Assembly: GCA_018831195.1 (NCBI GenBank)
Contig: JAHJDP010000084.1
Location: 94,364 to 158,363 of the forward strand
From: Candidatus Eisenbacteria bacterium
Lineage (GTDB): Bacteria; Eisenbacteria; RBG-16-71-46; CAIMUX01; JAHJDP01
Reading direction: 5' to 3'
Length of the DNA stretch: 64,000 nt
Part shown: piece by piece, positions 1-6,740 of the stretch
Numbering within the stretch: the stretch's first letter is position 1
Layout of the letters: each line of letters opens with the position of its first letter
The notes under the pieces: model-generated
Seen by the model: the letters and a program-made list of their open reading frames with translations, nothing else
Told to the model about the DNA's origin: nothing
Databases searched by the model: none
Translations under genes and position numbers: made by a program

Positions 1-1
1 A

Positions 2-886
2 AGGATGAAAGGGCTGGCTAATGATATCAGTTCGGTGATCGCCGGTCGGGCCGTCCATCCGATTTCCTGTGTCCCCGGTGGATTCACAAAACTGCCGGAC
101 GCGGCTCAGCTCGCGGAGCTGAAGGGGCGGCTCGAAAAGGAGATGATCCCCGATCTTACCTTTGCGGCGGAAGTGCTGACTTCGTTGGCATCCGAGATCC
201 CCGGCTTCACCCGCGATACCGAGTATATTTCACTGCGCAGCGATGACGATTATGCCCTCTATGACGGCGATATCTGCTCATCCGACACAGGGCGCGTTCC
301 CGACTCGGAATATCGATCGATGACGAATGAATTTATCGTCCCGCATAGCACCGCGAAGCACAGCAGGGCGAATCGCTCGTCATTCATGGTCGGTGCGCTG
401 GCGCGCTGGAACAATAACCATGACCGGCTCTGCCCGGAGGCGATGGCAGTTGCAGAGAAACTTGGGCTGAAGGCGCCTTGCACAAATCCTTTTATGAATA
501 CGATCGCCCAGGTTGTCGAGTCGGTGCATTGCGCCATAGATGCCATCCGGCTTATTGACAGTCTCCTCACCAAGGGGATTAAGCCGGAGCTGCCGAACCA
601 GAAGCCGACACGCTACGGTTCGGGTGTGGGAGCGACCGAAGTCCCGCGAGGCATCCTCTACCATGAGTATGCGTATGATCGGCAGGGAAGGATTATGTCG
701 GCGAATTGTGTCATTCCGACGAGCCAGAATTTGGCCAACATTGATGATGACATGAAGAAGATCGTTCCGGAAATATGCGATCGCCCAAAGAAAGAGATAA
801 TCCATGGGCTCGAGATGTTGGTTCGCGCTTATGACCCGTGTATCTCCTGCTCCGTCCACATGCTTGATGTCGAGTTTGTGGAATAG
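2..886 (+). CDS. NiFe hydrogenase large subunit, group 3-like, C-terminal part (5' truncated by window edge)
   Basis: The reading frame is open to the left edge, so this is the C-terminal ~290 residues of a protein that is normally 420-480 residues long. It contains AGRAVHPISCVPGGF, typical of the middle of the large subunit. It ends with the L2 nickel-binding motif DPCISCSVH followed by the short tail MLDVEFVE, which the maturation endopeptidase would remove after the His. Both L2 cysteines are Cys, so this is not a NiFeSe enzyme. The stretch ATEVPRGILYHEY is also conserved in large subunits. The family oxidises or produces H2 in the cytoplasm, and group 3 enzymes couple this to NAD(P) or F420-type partners. 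The next gene is the matching protease. Subgroup (3b versus 3d) cannot be fixed from this fragment. Confidence 0.9.
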   Translation, partial: RMKGLANDISSVIAGRAVHPISCVPGGFTKLPDAAQLAELKGRLEKEMIPDLTFAAEVLTSLASEIPGFTRDTEYISLRSDDDYALYDGDICSSDTGRVPDSEYRSMTNEFIVPHSTAKHSRANRSSFMVGALARWNNNHDRLCPEAMAVAEKLGLKAPCTNPFMNTIAQVVESVHCAIDAIRLIDSLLTKGIKPELPNQKPTRYGSGVGATEVPRGILYHEYAYDRQGRIMSANCVIPTSQNLANIDDDMKKIVPEICDRPKKEIIHGLEMLVRAYDPCISCSVHMLDVEFVE

Positions 887-894
887 GCGGTCCG

Positions 895-1380
895 GTGGAA
901 ATCGACATGGTGAAGATCATCGCCGTTGGAAATCCGTATTACGGGGATGACGGGGTTGGCGCCGCGGTCTTGACCCGTATTCGGGAGGAATCCCTCTTCC
1001 CGAATGCCGAGTTGATAGATGCGCAAACCGATTCCCTTTCGTTGGTAGAACACTTCACTAACGACGGATTACATGTCATCATTGATGCAGCGAAGATGGG
1101 TTTGCCCCCCGGCGGCGTCGCCCGTTTTTTGCCGGATGAAGTCTCCCAGAGGATCCGGTGGGATCGGCTCTCGCTTCACGGGTTTGGTCTGGCGGAGACA
1201 TTGGAATTGGCCCGGCGGATCGACAAGGTGCCGGAACGTTTGGTGATTATCGGAGTGGAACCCGAGATCGTGGAAATCGATCAAGGGCTCTCAAATAGTG
1301 TGGCTGCGGCCATTCCGGAGATTCTGGCGAGTATCGAAGCGGAGGTTCAGTCCTATGAATCGGACCATTCTGATCATTGA
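895..1380 (+). CDS. Hydrogenase maturation endopeptidase (HycI/HyaD family)
   Basis: A 161-residue protein from a GTG start; ATG at 907 is the alternative, giving MVKIIAVGNPYYGDDGVG. The N-terminal GNPYYGDDGVG is the family signature, whose Asp/Glu side chains contact nickel while the enzyme removes the C-terminal peptide of the large subunit. It starts 8 bp after the hydrogenase gene and AGGCGG lies just upstream, so co-translation is likely. Its expected substrate is the preceding protein, cleaved after His in DPCISCSVH. The end overlaps the response regulator gene by 26 bp. Length and motif are normal for the family. Confidence 0.9.
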   Translation: MEIDMVKIIAVGNPYYGDDGVGAAVLTRIREESLFPNAELIDAQTDSLSLVEHFTNDGLHVIIDAAKMGLPPGGVARFLPDEVSQRIRWDRLSLHGFGLAETLELARRIDKVPERLVIIGVEPEIVEIDQGLSNSVAAAIPEILASIEAEVQSYESDHSDH

Positions 1381-1747
1381 CGACGACATCGACCTGGTGG
1401 AGGTCATCCGGCTGACCCTCGAAGCGGAAGGTTTCGAGGTGATTGATGCGCAGAACGGAGCTCGCGGGATTGAGTTGGCGCGCCAAAAGAATCCTGACAT
1501 CATTTTGCTGGATGTTATGCTGGAGGATATTGATGAGGGATTCCAGGTGGCCTACGAGCTGCGCAAGGGTGATGACACCAAAGATATCCCTATCCTGATG
1601 CTGTCGGCCGTATCCGATCAAACCGGCTACAGTTTCGATAGGGATAAGGACCAAGAGTTTCTTCCTGTGGATGAGTTCATCGAAAAGCCGGTCAGTCCTA
1701 AAGCGCTCGTGGACCTTGTGAGGAAACATTTGCCAGCGAATGCATGA
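1355..1747 (+). CDS. Receiver-only response regulator
   Basis: A 130-residue single receiver domain with no output domain. The acidic triad is at D9-D11, the phospho-acceptor at D53 (IILLDVML) and the conserved Lys at K111 (FIEKPVS). I chose ATG 1355 because the domain begins immediately with MNRTILIIDDD; an upstream in-frame start would only add residues encoded inside the protease gene. It overlaps the protease gene by 26 bp and the downstream kinase by ATGA, so the three genes are translationally coupled. The neighbouring kinase is the obvious phosphodonor. Lacking a DNA-binding domain, it must act by protein contact or as a phosphorelay intermediate. Confidence 0.9.
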   Translation: MNRTILIIDDDIDLVEVIRLTLEAEGFEVIDAQNGARGIELARQKNPDIILLDVMLEDIDEGFQVAYELRKGDDTKDIPILMLSAVSDQTGYSFDRDKDQEFLPVDEFIEKPVSPKALVDLVRKHLPANA

Positions 1748-3108
1748 TGAATGATAAGACGGCCGATACCGAACTGATTGCGGAGGATTCCGCGCAGTTT
1801 GTTTCTGCGACCTCTCTTCGCATCCGCACCGATTGGTTTAACCGGATCCGGTGGGGGGTTGGGGCCTGGATTATGGCCCTGGTGCTTTTGGCCGAAGCGG
1901 TTTATCACATTCCGCTCCCCTTGCCTCAAATCATCTTAGTACTTGCTGTCTTGCTTCTGCTCAATGTCACCTATGTCATTCGCAATCGCCGCGTTGCTCC
2001 AACCGAGTTCAAGGCGGAGATCCGGATGGTCAAGATCGAAATGATTCTGGATCTATTGTTTGTCACTGTTTTATTGAACTTTTCAGGTGGATTGGAGAAT
2101 CCCTTCTATTTCATTTATGCCCCGCATGTATTGATCGCCAGCTTGCTGTTTAAGGGCCGCGAGATTTATCAGATAACATTTGCCGCCGCCCTCATGTTTA
2201 CCGGGCTGGTGATCGGTGAATTCACCGGGATCCTGCCCCATTATCAGCTTATGGAAGGGATGACCGCCTCCAGCAGCCTACCGTACATTACGGTGACGTT
2301 GGTTGTCTTTTGGCCCGTGCTTTTCGGTATAGCCTATCTCGGCGCCAGGATTATGAGGCATAACCGCTCCATCAAGGATGAGCTGGTCCTGCGCCAGCGG
2401 CAGCTCATTGTCGCCGACAAGGCGAAGATCGATTTCTTTCGTTATGTTTCGCACGAGGTGAAAACGCCGATTGTGACAGCGCAAAGTGCGCTTGAGGCAG
2501 TCCTTCAGCTTTCCGGCGATGAGCTTCCCGAAAAATCCAGAGATATGCTGCTACGCGCTGTAAAGCGGCTAAATCAGGCGATCAATATTGTTAAAGATCT
2601 TTCGGAAATAACAAAAACCAGGATGCATGCCGTTCAGGATGTTAAAGAAATCAATCTCAACGAGATGATCGACCTTCTTTTGCAGAAGCATACGGAGAGG
2701 ATCACCGAGAAGCAAATCAGGGTTGAAACGCATCTGCCGCAGCCGACGGTTATTCTGCGGGGCAATGAGACGATGATTGAGATGATGATTGGCAATCTCA
2801 TCAGCAATGCCGTACGGTATAATCGTACGGATGGCCAAATTGATATTACGGTGCGGGATCTCGGCGTCCAGATCGCAATTAGTGTTGCCGATTCGGGAAT
2901 CGGAATCGCGCCGGAGAACCGGGAACGCGTTTTTGAAGAATTCTACCGCTCACCGGAGGCCAGAGAGATCTCCTCGGCTGGAACCGGTCTGGGGTTGCAT
3001 ATCGTGAAGCAATTTGTGGAACAATTGGGAGGAGCGGTCCAGGTGGAGAGTGAGCAGGGCAAGGGGTCCACTTTTACAATCTATCTGCCGACAACGAAGA
3101 AGTTATGA
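1744..3108 (+). CDS. Membrane sensor histidine kinase with RegB-like GGxxNPF quinone motif
   Basis: A 454-residue protein. About six hydrophobic segments occupy residues 37-200. Between two of them sits GGLENPF (115-121), matching the GGxxNPF heptad that binds ubiquinone in RegB/PrrB redox kinases. A linker leads to the H-box SHEVKTPI (H237), the N-box NLISNAVRYN (around N355), the G1 box DSGIGIAP and the G2 box GTGLGLHIVK. Start overlaps the receiver gene by ATGA and its stop overlaps the ACT-like gene by ATGA. Being in the hydrogenase operon, it may sense the quinone redox state and adjust hydrogen metabolism, as RegB does in purple bacteria; that role is inference. The RegB redox-active Cys near the H-box was not seen. 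Confidence 0.88.
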   Translation: MMNDKTADTELIAEDSAQFVSATSLRIRTDWFNRIRWGVGAWIMALVLLAEAVYHIPLPLPQIILVLAVLLLLNVTYVIRNRRVAPTEFKAEIRMVKIEMILDLLFVTVLLNFSGGLENPFYFIYAPHVLIASLLFKGREIYQITFAAALMFTGLVIGEFTGILPHYQLMEGMTASSSLPYITVTLVVFWPVLFGIAYLGARIMRHNRSIKDELVLRQRQLIVADKAKIDFFRYVSHEVKTPIVTAQSALEAVLQLSGDELPEKSRDMLLRAVKRLNQAINIVKDLSEITKTRMHAVQDVKEINLNEMIDLLLQKHTERITEKQIRVETHLPQPTVILRGNETMIEMMIGNLISNAVRYNRTDGQIDITVRDLGVQIAISVADSGIGIAPENRERVFEEFYRSPEAREISSAGTGLGLHIVKQFVEQLGGAVQVESEQGKGSTFTIYLPTTKKL

Positions 3109-3584
3109 CGGATAAAATCGAATGCGGCGGCCTGATTCGACGCGAGGACCTTTGCCTCCTCGAAATCCTGGGATACGATCTGAAAGCATGCGGGAAATTC
3201 GATATTTTGGATCTCTTCGGTGATGCGAAGATCCCCATTTCCTATCTTGCCGTCAGCAATGGAGCTGACGGACTGCGGAACATGTCATTGTGCGTCCCCC
3301 TGGAACACCTCTATCAATTGCGCAATCTAAGGGAAGGCATCCAGAAAGGGTGCGCCCCCCAGCGACTGAAGACTGTAGAAAACACGATGGTCCTCACCAT
3401 CTACGGTCCTCATTTCTACGAAAAGGCATCGATTGCCGGCGTTGTCTATGGCGCGCTCCGCCGGGAGGAGATCTATACTCATTCGATCAATTCCTCTGTG
3501 AACAGTATCTCTTTTGTCATCAACGCGGATGACTGCCAGCGGACAATCCGCTGCTTGAAAACACGCATCTCCTGGCCGGAATGA
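3105..3584 (+). CDS. Stand-alone ACT-like domain protein of unknown role
   Basis: A 159-residue soluble protein with ATGA overlap to the kinase gene. Residues about 90-155 (MVLTIYGPHFYEKASIAGVV, then SINSSVNSISFVINADD) follow the pattern of ACT regulatory domains such as those of aspartate kinase: a first strand, a helix that avoids side-chain clashes, then a strand rich in Ser/Val ending in a D-rich turn. The N-terminal half is likely a second, more divergent copy. ACT domains bind amino acids or other small ligands. No enzymatic domain is attached. Its place as the last gene of the hydrogenase/two-component operon suggests a ligand-sensing accessory function. The gene ends 1 bp before the convergent heavy-metal protein gene. 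Confidence 0.5.
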   Translation: MTDKIECGGLIRREDLCLLEILGYDLKACGKFDILDLFGDAKIPISYLAVSNGADGLRNMSLCVPLEHLYQLRNLREGIQKGCAPQRLKTVENTMVLTIYGPHFYEKASIAGVVYGALRREEIYTHSINSSVNSISFVINADDCQRTIRCLKTRISWPE

Positions 3585-3585
3585 T

Positions 3586-4143
3586 CTAATATGTCACTTC
3601 AGATTCAATACCTTTCAGATCCTTGAGTTGTATCTCAACATTCACTGAGCCCGGTTCGATCGTGGAAAGGTCGGCCCGTGCAAAGAGATAATCTTGTATG
3701 AAGAGAGTCATCCCGCCACAGAGCTTGCACTGGCCAGGCTCCATTTGAACGACATCCGGATGCATCGGGCAAAAATAGATGGAGGTTTCATCGTCAGCCG
3801 GTTTTTGCTGTAGCAAGGGGATCACTTCCTTCGTTTTATTCTTATAAATCAAAGTGGCCGTTCCGGTTGATTTTTGTATCATCATCGGGGCCTGTTGGGC
3901 CGAGTAAATGAAAACCCGTATCCCATCCTTTGCGAAGAGTGTCTCGAACTGATGATGATCAGTTATGCTGAGCTTTCCACCATGAAGTCCGACACTGTCT
4001 GAATGTTCACCCATCTCTCCATCGGCAGATTTCTCGGCCATGGCGTGAGATCCGGCATCATGATGATCCGATAAAGCCATCCCGGTCAAGAAAGCCATAA
4101 AAAAAGCAATGCTGAGTACGAGTGTTCTTGGTATGCGCTGCAT
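3586..4143 (-). CDS. Secreted heavy-metal-binding domain protein
   Basis: A 185-residue protein with an N-terminal signal or anchor segment (residues 5-24), then a His/Met/Asp-rich stretch (DHHDAGSHAMAEKSADGEM). At residues 123-143 lies YFCPMHPD...PGQCKLCGGM, the heavy-metal-binding domain seen in Cu/Ni/Zn efflux and CusB-like proteins. Cys127-Met-His and the C139-x2-C142 pair are the likely ligands. A middle region resembles small periplasmic proteins that accompany metal efflux. It lies downstream of hypAB on the same strand but has its own sigma-54 promoter 50-70 bp upstream of the ATG. Periplasmic metal binding next to nickel-delivery genes suggests nickel or copper handling; the metal is not known. 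Confidence 0.7.
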   Translation of the reverse strand: MQRIPRTLVLSIAFFMAFLTGMALSDHHDAGSHAMAEKSADGEMGEHSDSVGLHGGKLSITDHHQFETLFAKDGIRVFIYSAQQAPMMIQKSTGTATLIYKNKTKEVIPLLQQKPADDETSIYFCPMHPDVVQMEPGQCKLCGGMTLFIQDYLFARADLSTIEPGSVNVEIQLKDLKGIESEVTY

Positions 4144-4196
4144 GAGATTCTCCTTCTGTTAAAATTCTGTTCTTCTCAGCGAACATTATCTACTTG

Positions 4197-4212
4197 GCAA
4201 AAGAGGTGCCAA
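4197..4212 (-). promoter_or_regulatory. Sigma-54 promoter for the heavy-metal-binding protein gene
   Basis: Read on the minus strand the sequence is TGGCAC-CTCTT-TTGC, a perfect match to the sigma-54 consensus TGGCACN5TTGC with GG and GC 10 bp apart. Transcription would start roughly 12 bp downstream of the GC, leaving a leader of about 40 nt before the ATG at 4143. Sigma-54 promoters need an enhancer-binding activator. A candidate upstream inverted repeat is CCGGTG-N8-CACCGG at 4267-4286. Confidence 0.7.
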
Positions 4213-4266
4213 TCGGCGATTTTGGTTGTAACTCATTGGGAGAATAGGAGATAGTGTGATTACTGC

Positions 4267-4286
4267 CCGGTGATTCGTCGCACCGG
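4267..4286. repeat. Inverted repeat upstream of the sigma-54 promoter
   Basis: CCGGTG at 4267-4272 and CACCGG at 4281-4286 are perfect inverted arms separated by 8 bp. The site lies about 55 bp upstream of the -24 element at 4206-4211. It could be an activator-binding site; it could also be chance, because the arms are only 6 bp. Confidence 0.3.
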
Positions 4287-4373
4287 CTGTGAATCAGAGG
4301 CGCTTATGTGCCAGATTCTGGCCAGCCGACCCCAGAAACTGGCGGTTTTATCCGATAGCCCGGGCGGAGTCTA

Positions 4374-5216
4374 TCAATGACTCTGCGGGGGATCGGCGGG
4401 ATGGCTTTCTTTATAATTCCGAAGCCACTTCAACCAAGCTTGTATTCCATCGCCCTGCGTTGCTGAAATTTCTATGAATTCCAATGACGGATTGACCTTT
4501 AGCGCGGCTTCTTTACATGCTTGTACATTGAAATTCACATACGGAAGCAGATCGATCTTGTTGATCAAGCAGAGGGATGAAACCGCAAACATGGTGGGGT
4601 ACTTCATCGGTTTGTCATCGCCCTCGGTAACGCTGATAATCACAATCTTGGCCGCCTCGCCCAAATCGAATAAGGCCGGGCAGACGAGATTTCCTACATT
4701 TTCGATCATCAAAATAGAGCCGTGGACCGGATTCAGTTCGTGGCAGGCCTTGTGAATCATTTCAGCATTGAGGTGGCAGCCGTGGCCAGTGTTGATTTGT
4801 AATACAGGAGCGCCGGTTGCGGCGATTCGCTCGGCATCCCTCAAAGTCTGTTGATCTCCCTCGATCACCGCGACGGCTGGGTCATTCTGAAGGCCGGAGA
4901 TGGTGCATTCGAGCAATGTTGTCTTGCCGGAACCCGGAGAGGAGACGAGATTCAAGGCAAGGATCTCCTTCGCCTCAAACCAGCCCCGGTTTCTTTGTGC
5001 AAGAAGGTTATTCAGCTGGAGGATATCCTGCTCGACGGCCACCTCCCGGCTGCCGGTCGGTGCCTGATGATCATGATCGTGATGACCATGATGGTGATGA
5101 TCATGATGGTGATGATCGTGATCGTGATGATCGTGATCGTGATGATCGTGATGGTGACCCGGCTTACGGTACGTGACACTGTCGGCCGGCTGACCGCATC
5201 CGCAATGATCACACAT
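4374..5216 (-). CDS. hypB: Hydrogenase nickel incorporation GTPase HypB
   Basis: A 280-residue HypB. The N-terminal CDHCGCG is the CxxCGC high-affinity nickel site. Residues 21-50 hold 21 His out of 30, a nickel-storage stretch. The G domain shows SSPGSGKTT (92-100), the metal-linked GHGCHL (145-149), ENVGNLVCP (172-180) and NKIDLLPY. HypB hydrolyses GTP while loading nickel into the hydrogenase large subunit together with HypA, which is encoded 26 bp upstream. Start is the ATG immediately before CDHCGCG. The His-rich segment is encoded by a GAT/CAT repeat tract at about 5063-5157. Confidence 0.97.
   Translation of the reverse strand: MCDHCGCGQPADSVTYRKPGHHHDHHDHDHHDHDHHHHDHHHHGHHDHDHQAPTGSREVAVEQDILQLNNLLAQRNRGWFEAKEILALNLVSSPGSGKTTLLECTISGLQNDPAVAVIEGDQQTLRDAERIAATGAPVLQINTGHGCHLNAEMIHKACHELNPVHGSILMIENVGNLVCPALFDLGEAAKIVIISVTEGDDKPMKYPTMFAVSSLCLINKIDLLPYVNFNVQACKEAALKVNPSLEFIEISATQGDGIQAWLKWLRNYKESHPADPPQSH
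5063..5157. repeat. Low-complexity His/Asp codon repeat in hypB
   Basis: An imperfect run of tgatcatgatgg/tgatcgtgatcg units on the plus strand encodes the His-Asp stretch of HypB. Such tracts can change length by slippage; all units here keep the frame. Confidence 0.85.
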
Positions 5217-5242
5217 GTCGCATCCTCCTGAAAAGCTCCTCG

Positions 5243-5584
5243 TTAGACAATCTGAATCGATCGAACACGCAACTCCCTGCCTTTCCGGATCTCATTGACC
5301 GCTTCTCCGCAATCGGGGCAAATCGACACGAAGAAATCGATCGGAAATTCCTTCTCACAATGGCGGCAGAATCCCAGGGCTTGGATCTCGTCAATCACCA
5401 ACTCGGCTCGATCGGCGGCGGTGCCTTTGCGCGCGACCCGGTAGCAGAACTCCAATGCGGAAATTTCCACGCCGGCCAGCGCGCCGATCTCTATATTGAT
5501 AGAGCGAATTTCCGCCGCGCCGTGCTCCTGGGCTTCCCTGCCGGCGATGTTGATAATATTTAAAGCTATGGACATCTCGTGCAT
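5243..5584 (-). CDS. hypA: Hydrogenase nickel insertion protein HypA
   Basis: A 113-residue HypA starting at MHEMSIALNI. The nickel site is the N-terminal Met-His-Glu, so the ATG at 5584 must be the start; an upstream in-frame extension of 10 residues is not used. The zinc site is formed by CRHC and CPDC in the C-terminal half. HypA brings nickel to HypB and the hydrogenase precursor. The gene is followed 26 bp later by hypB on the same strand. The length is standard for the family. Confidence 0.97.
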   Translation of the reverse strand: MHEMSIALNIINIAGREAQEHGAAEIRSINIEIGALAGVEISALEFCYRVARKGTAADRAELVIDEIQALGFCRHCEKEFPIDFFVSICPDCGEAVNEIRKGRELRVRSIQIV

Positions 5585-5797
5585 AGAACCATCCTCGATC
5601 GCCGGATCAGCCATAACCTCTTTATCGTATCAGGTTTTGCATGGAGGGTCGACTGGGCACTAGCCTATCTCGTAATGGCCTGTTTATCAACAAAATGTGT
5701 TGTTTCGCCGCGAGACGTTCTGTGTTTCGGCAACACCGTATCACTCCCGGCGATGGGCATTTTACCGGCAGCGAAATGAGCGGGTCTTAAGGCCGGT

Positions 5798-5830
5798 AAA
5801 AAAAAGGGGGAGAGCGTCGCCGCTCTCCCC
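5798..5830 (-). terminator. Rho-independent terminator of the 5855-6571 gene
   Basis: A 10-bp perfect stem, GGGGAGAGCG (5807-5816) and CGCTCTCCCC (5821-5830), closes a TCGC loop. On the minus strand the hairpin is followed by a run of eight T (plus-strand A at 5798-5805). It begins about 25 bp after the stop codon of the minus-strand gene. Confidence 0.88.
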
Positions 5831-5854
5831 AATAAAAGGCCAATCTTCAAAATT

Positions 5855-6571
5855 CTAGCGGTCACTGGGCTTGATCGTACCCCAGGTATTAAACTTGATG
5901 GGTGTCGGCTGTGTTTCGGGATGGTACTCAATCCGGCCGATGGCGCCACTGCTGCTAAAGGCGACCTTGTCAATATCCATAATGGTGATGTAGTCAATGA
6001 TGAAGGGAGAATCGAATTCGAAGAGAATCTCTCCACCACCGGCGTCATCATCCGGATCATCCACGCGACCGTCCCCGTTGGCATCAACAATATTCTCGGC
6101 AATGATGAGGAGATTGTACAAAGGTTCACAATTCTCGCCCTGCTGACCTTGTTCGCCGCCTTGTCCCTGGCCCGGTCCCGGGGGATCACAGGTTTCATTC
6201 GGTGTTCCCAGATCGAAGTCATCACCGGTCGGGTGGCTCGAATCAAAGATGATTAAGGATTGCGGGCCATTGCCATGATTGACGGCGCTCACGATGAAGT
6301 CGGGAAAGAAGGTTCCGTCGGCGGGAATGCCATAAGGATGATCACCGAAAATGACCGTTCCGGCGGGAGGATCCCCATAAGATCCAAAATCCTGGACAAC
6401 AGCTGCGGAAGAAAATGAGAACACGAATACGAAGCTGAAAACCAGGAGAGCAAGTCTAAAAACCCCGCGACCAATAGCTAATGACCTGTCACGGAGGGCG
6501 ATATGCCCGTTGCGTATGTTGCGCAACGTTGCGCAACATGCTGCAATTGGGTGCATCGTTTGCAACATCAT
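5855..6571 (-). CDS. Secreted hypothetical protein, Asp/Gly-rich
   Basis: Not recognised. Up to 238 residues; a hydrophobic signal-like segment lies at residues 39-57 (FRLALLVFSFVFVF...), followed by a mature region. It includes a Gly/Gln-rich linker (GPGQGQGGEQGQQGE) and a Ca-binding-like DANGDGRVDDPDDD stretch. The C-terminal IDYITIMDID resembles beta-sandwich proteins of the cell surface. The start is uncertain: ATG 6571 places the N-terminus across the tandem GTTGCGCAAC palindromes, and no other ATG lies between them and the signal segment. A non-ATG start downstream is possible. It ends in a strong terminator and diverges from the transporter gene at 6741. Confidence 0.6.
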   Translation of the reverse strand: MMLQTMHPIAACCATLRNIRNGHIALRDRSLAIGRGVFRLALLVFSFVFVFSFSSAAVVQDFGSYGDPPAGTVIFGDHPYGIPADGTFFPDFIVSAVNHGNGPQSLIIFDSSHPTGDDFDLGTPNETCDPPGPGQGQGGEQGQQGENCEPLYNLLIIAENIVDANGDGRVDDPDDDAGGGEILFEFDSPFIIDYITIMDIDKVAFSSSGAIGRIEYHPETQPTPIKFNTWGTIKPSDR

Positions 6572-6582
6572 GTTGCGCCAAC
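6516..6582. promoter_or_regulatory. Tandem GTTGCGCAAC palindromes, candidate activator or operator site
   Basis: GTTGCGCAAC is itself palindromic and occurs twice back to back at 6518-6527 and 6528-6537, forming a 24-bp perfect palindrome with flanking AT. A third copy with one inserted base, GTTGCGCCAAC, lies at 6572-6582, and half copies flank the set. The 10-bp spacing puts the two sites on the same helix face. They lie about 135 bp upstream of the sigma-54 promoter at 6673, the usual distance for an enhancer-binding protein, and also at the 5' end of the divergent gene. Confidence 0.6.
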
Positions 6583-6672
6583 TCTTCAGAAATCAAACAG
6601 GAGTAGGGCTGTAAAGCCATTTATAACAACGTATTGAAAATGAAACTTTCTTTTTTGATGGGTTCTCTACTT

Positions 6673-6688
6673 TGGCATGCCCATTGCA
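6673..6688 (+). promoter_or_regulatory. Sigma-54 promoter of the MMPL-LolA operon
   Basis: TGGCAT-GCCCA-TTGC differs from the sigma-54 consensus only at the sixth base; GG and GC are exactly 10 bp apart. The predicted start point near 6699 leaves a leader of 27-42 nt before the GTG/ATG of the transporter gene. The upstream tandem palindromes are candidates for the required activator. Confidence 0.62.
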
Positions 6689-6740
6689 CTACTGGATAGT
6701 GTGCAACAAAACACTTACTTCACTTATGAGGGGGGCTGCC

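Noticed and set aside
5063..5157. Possible CRISPR-like repeats
   Set aside because: The repeated units are in-frame His/Asp codons of hypB with no spacers.
5755..5775. GGCAT-like sigma-54 motif on the plus strand
   Set aside because: Only GG and GC match and no plus-strand gene follows.
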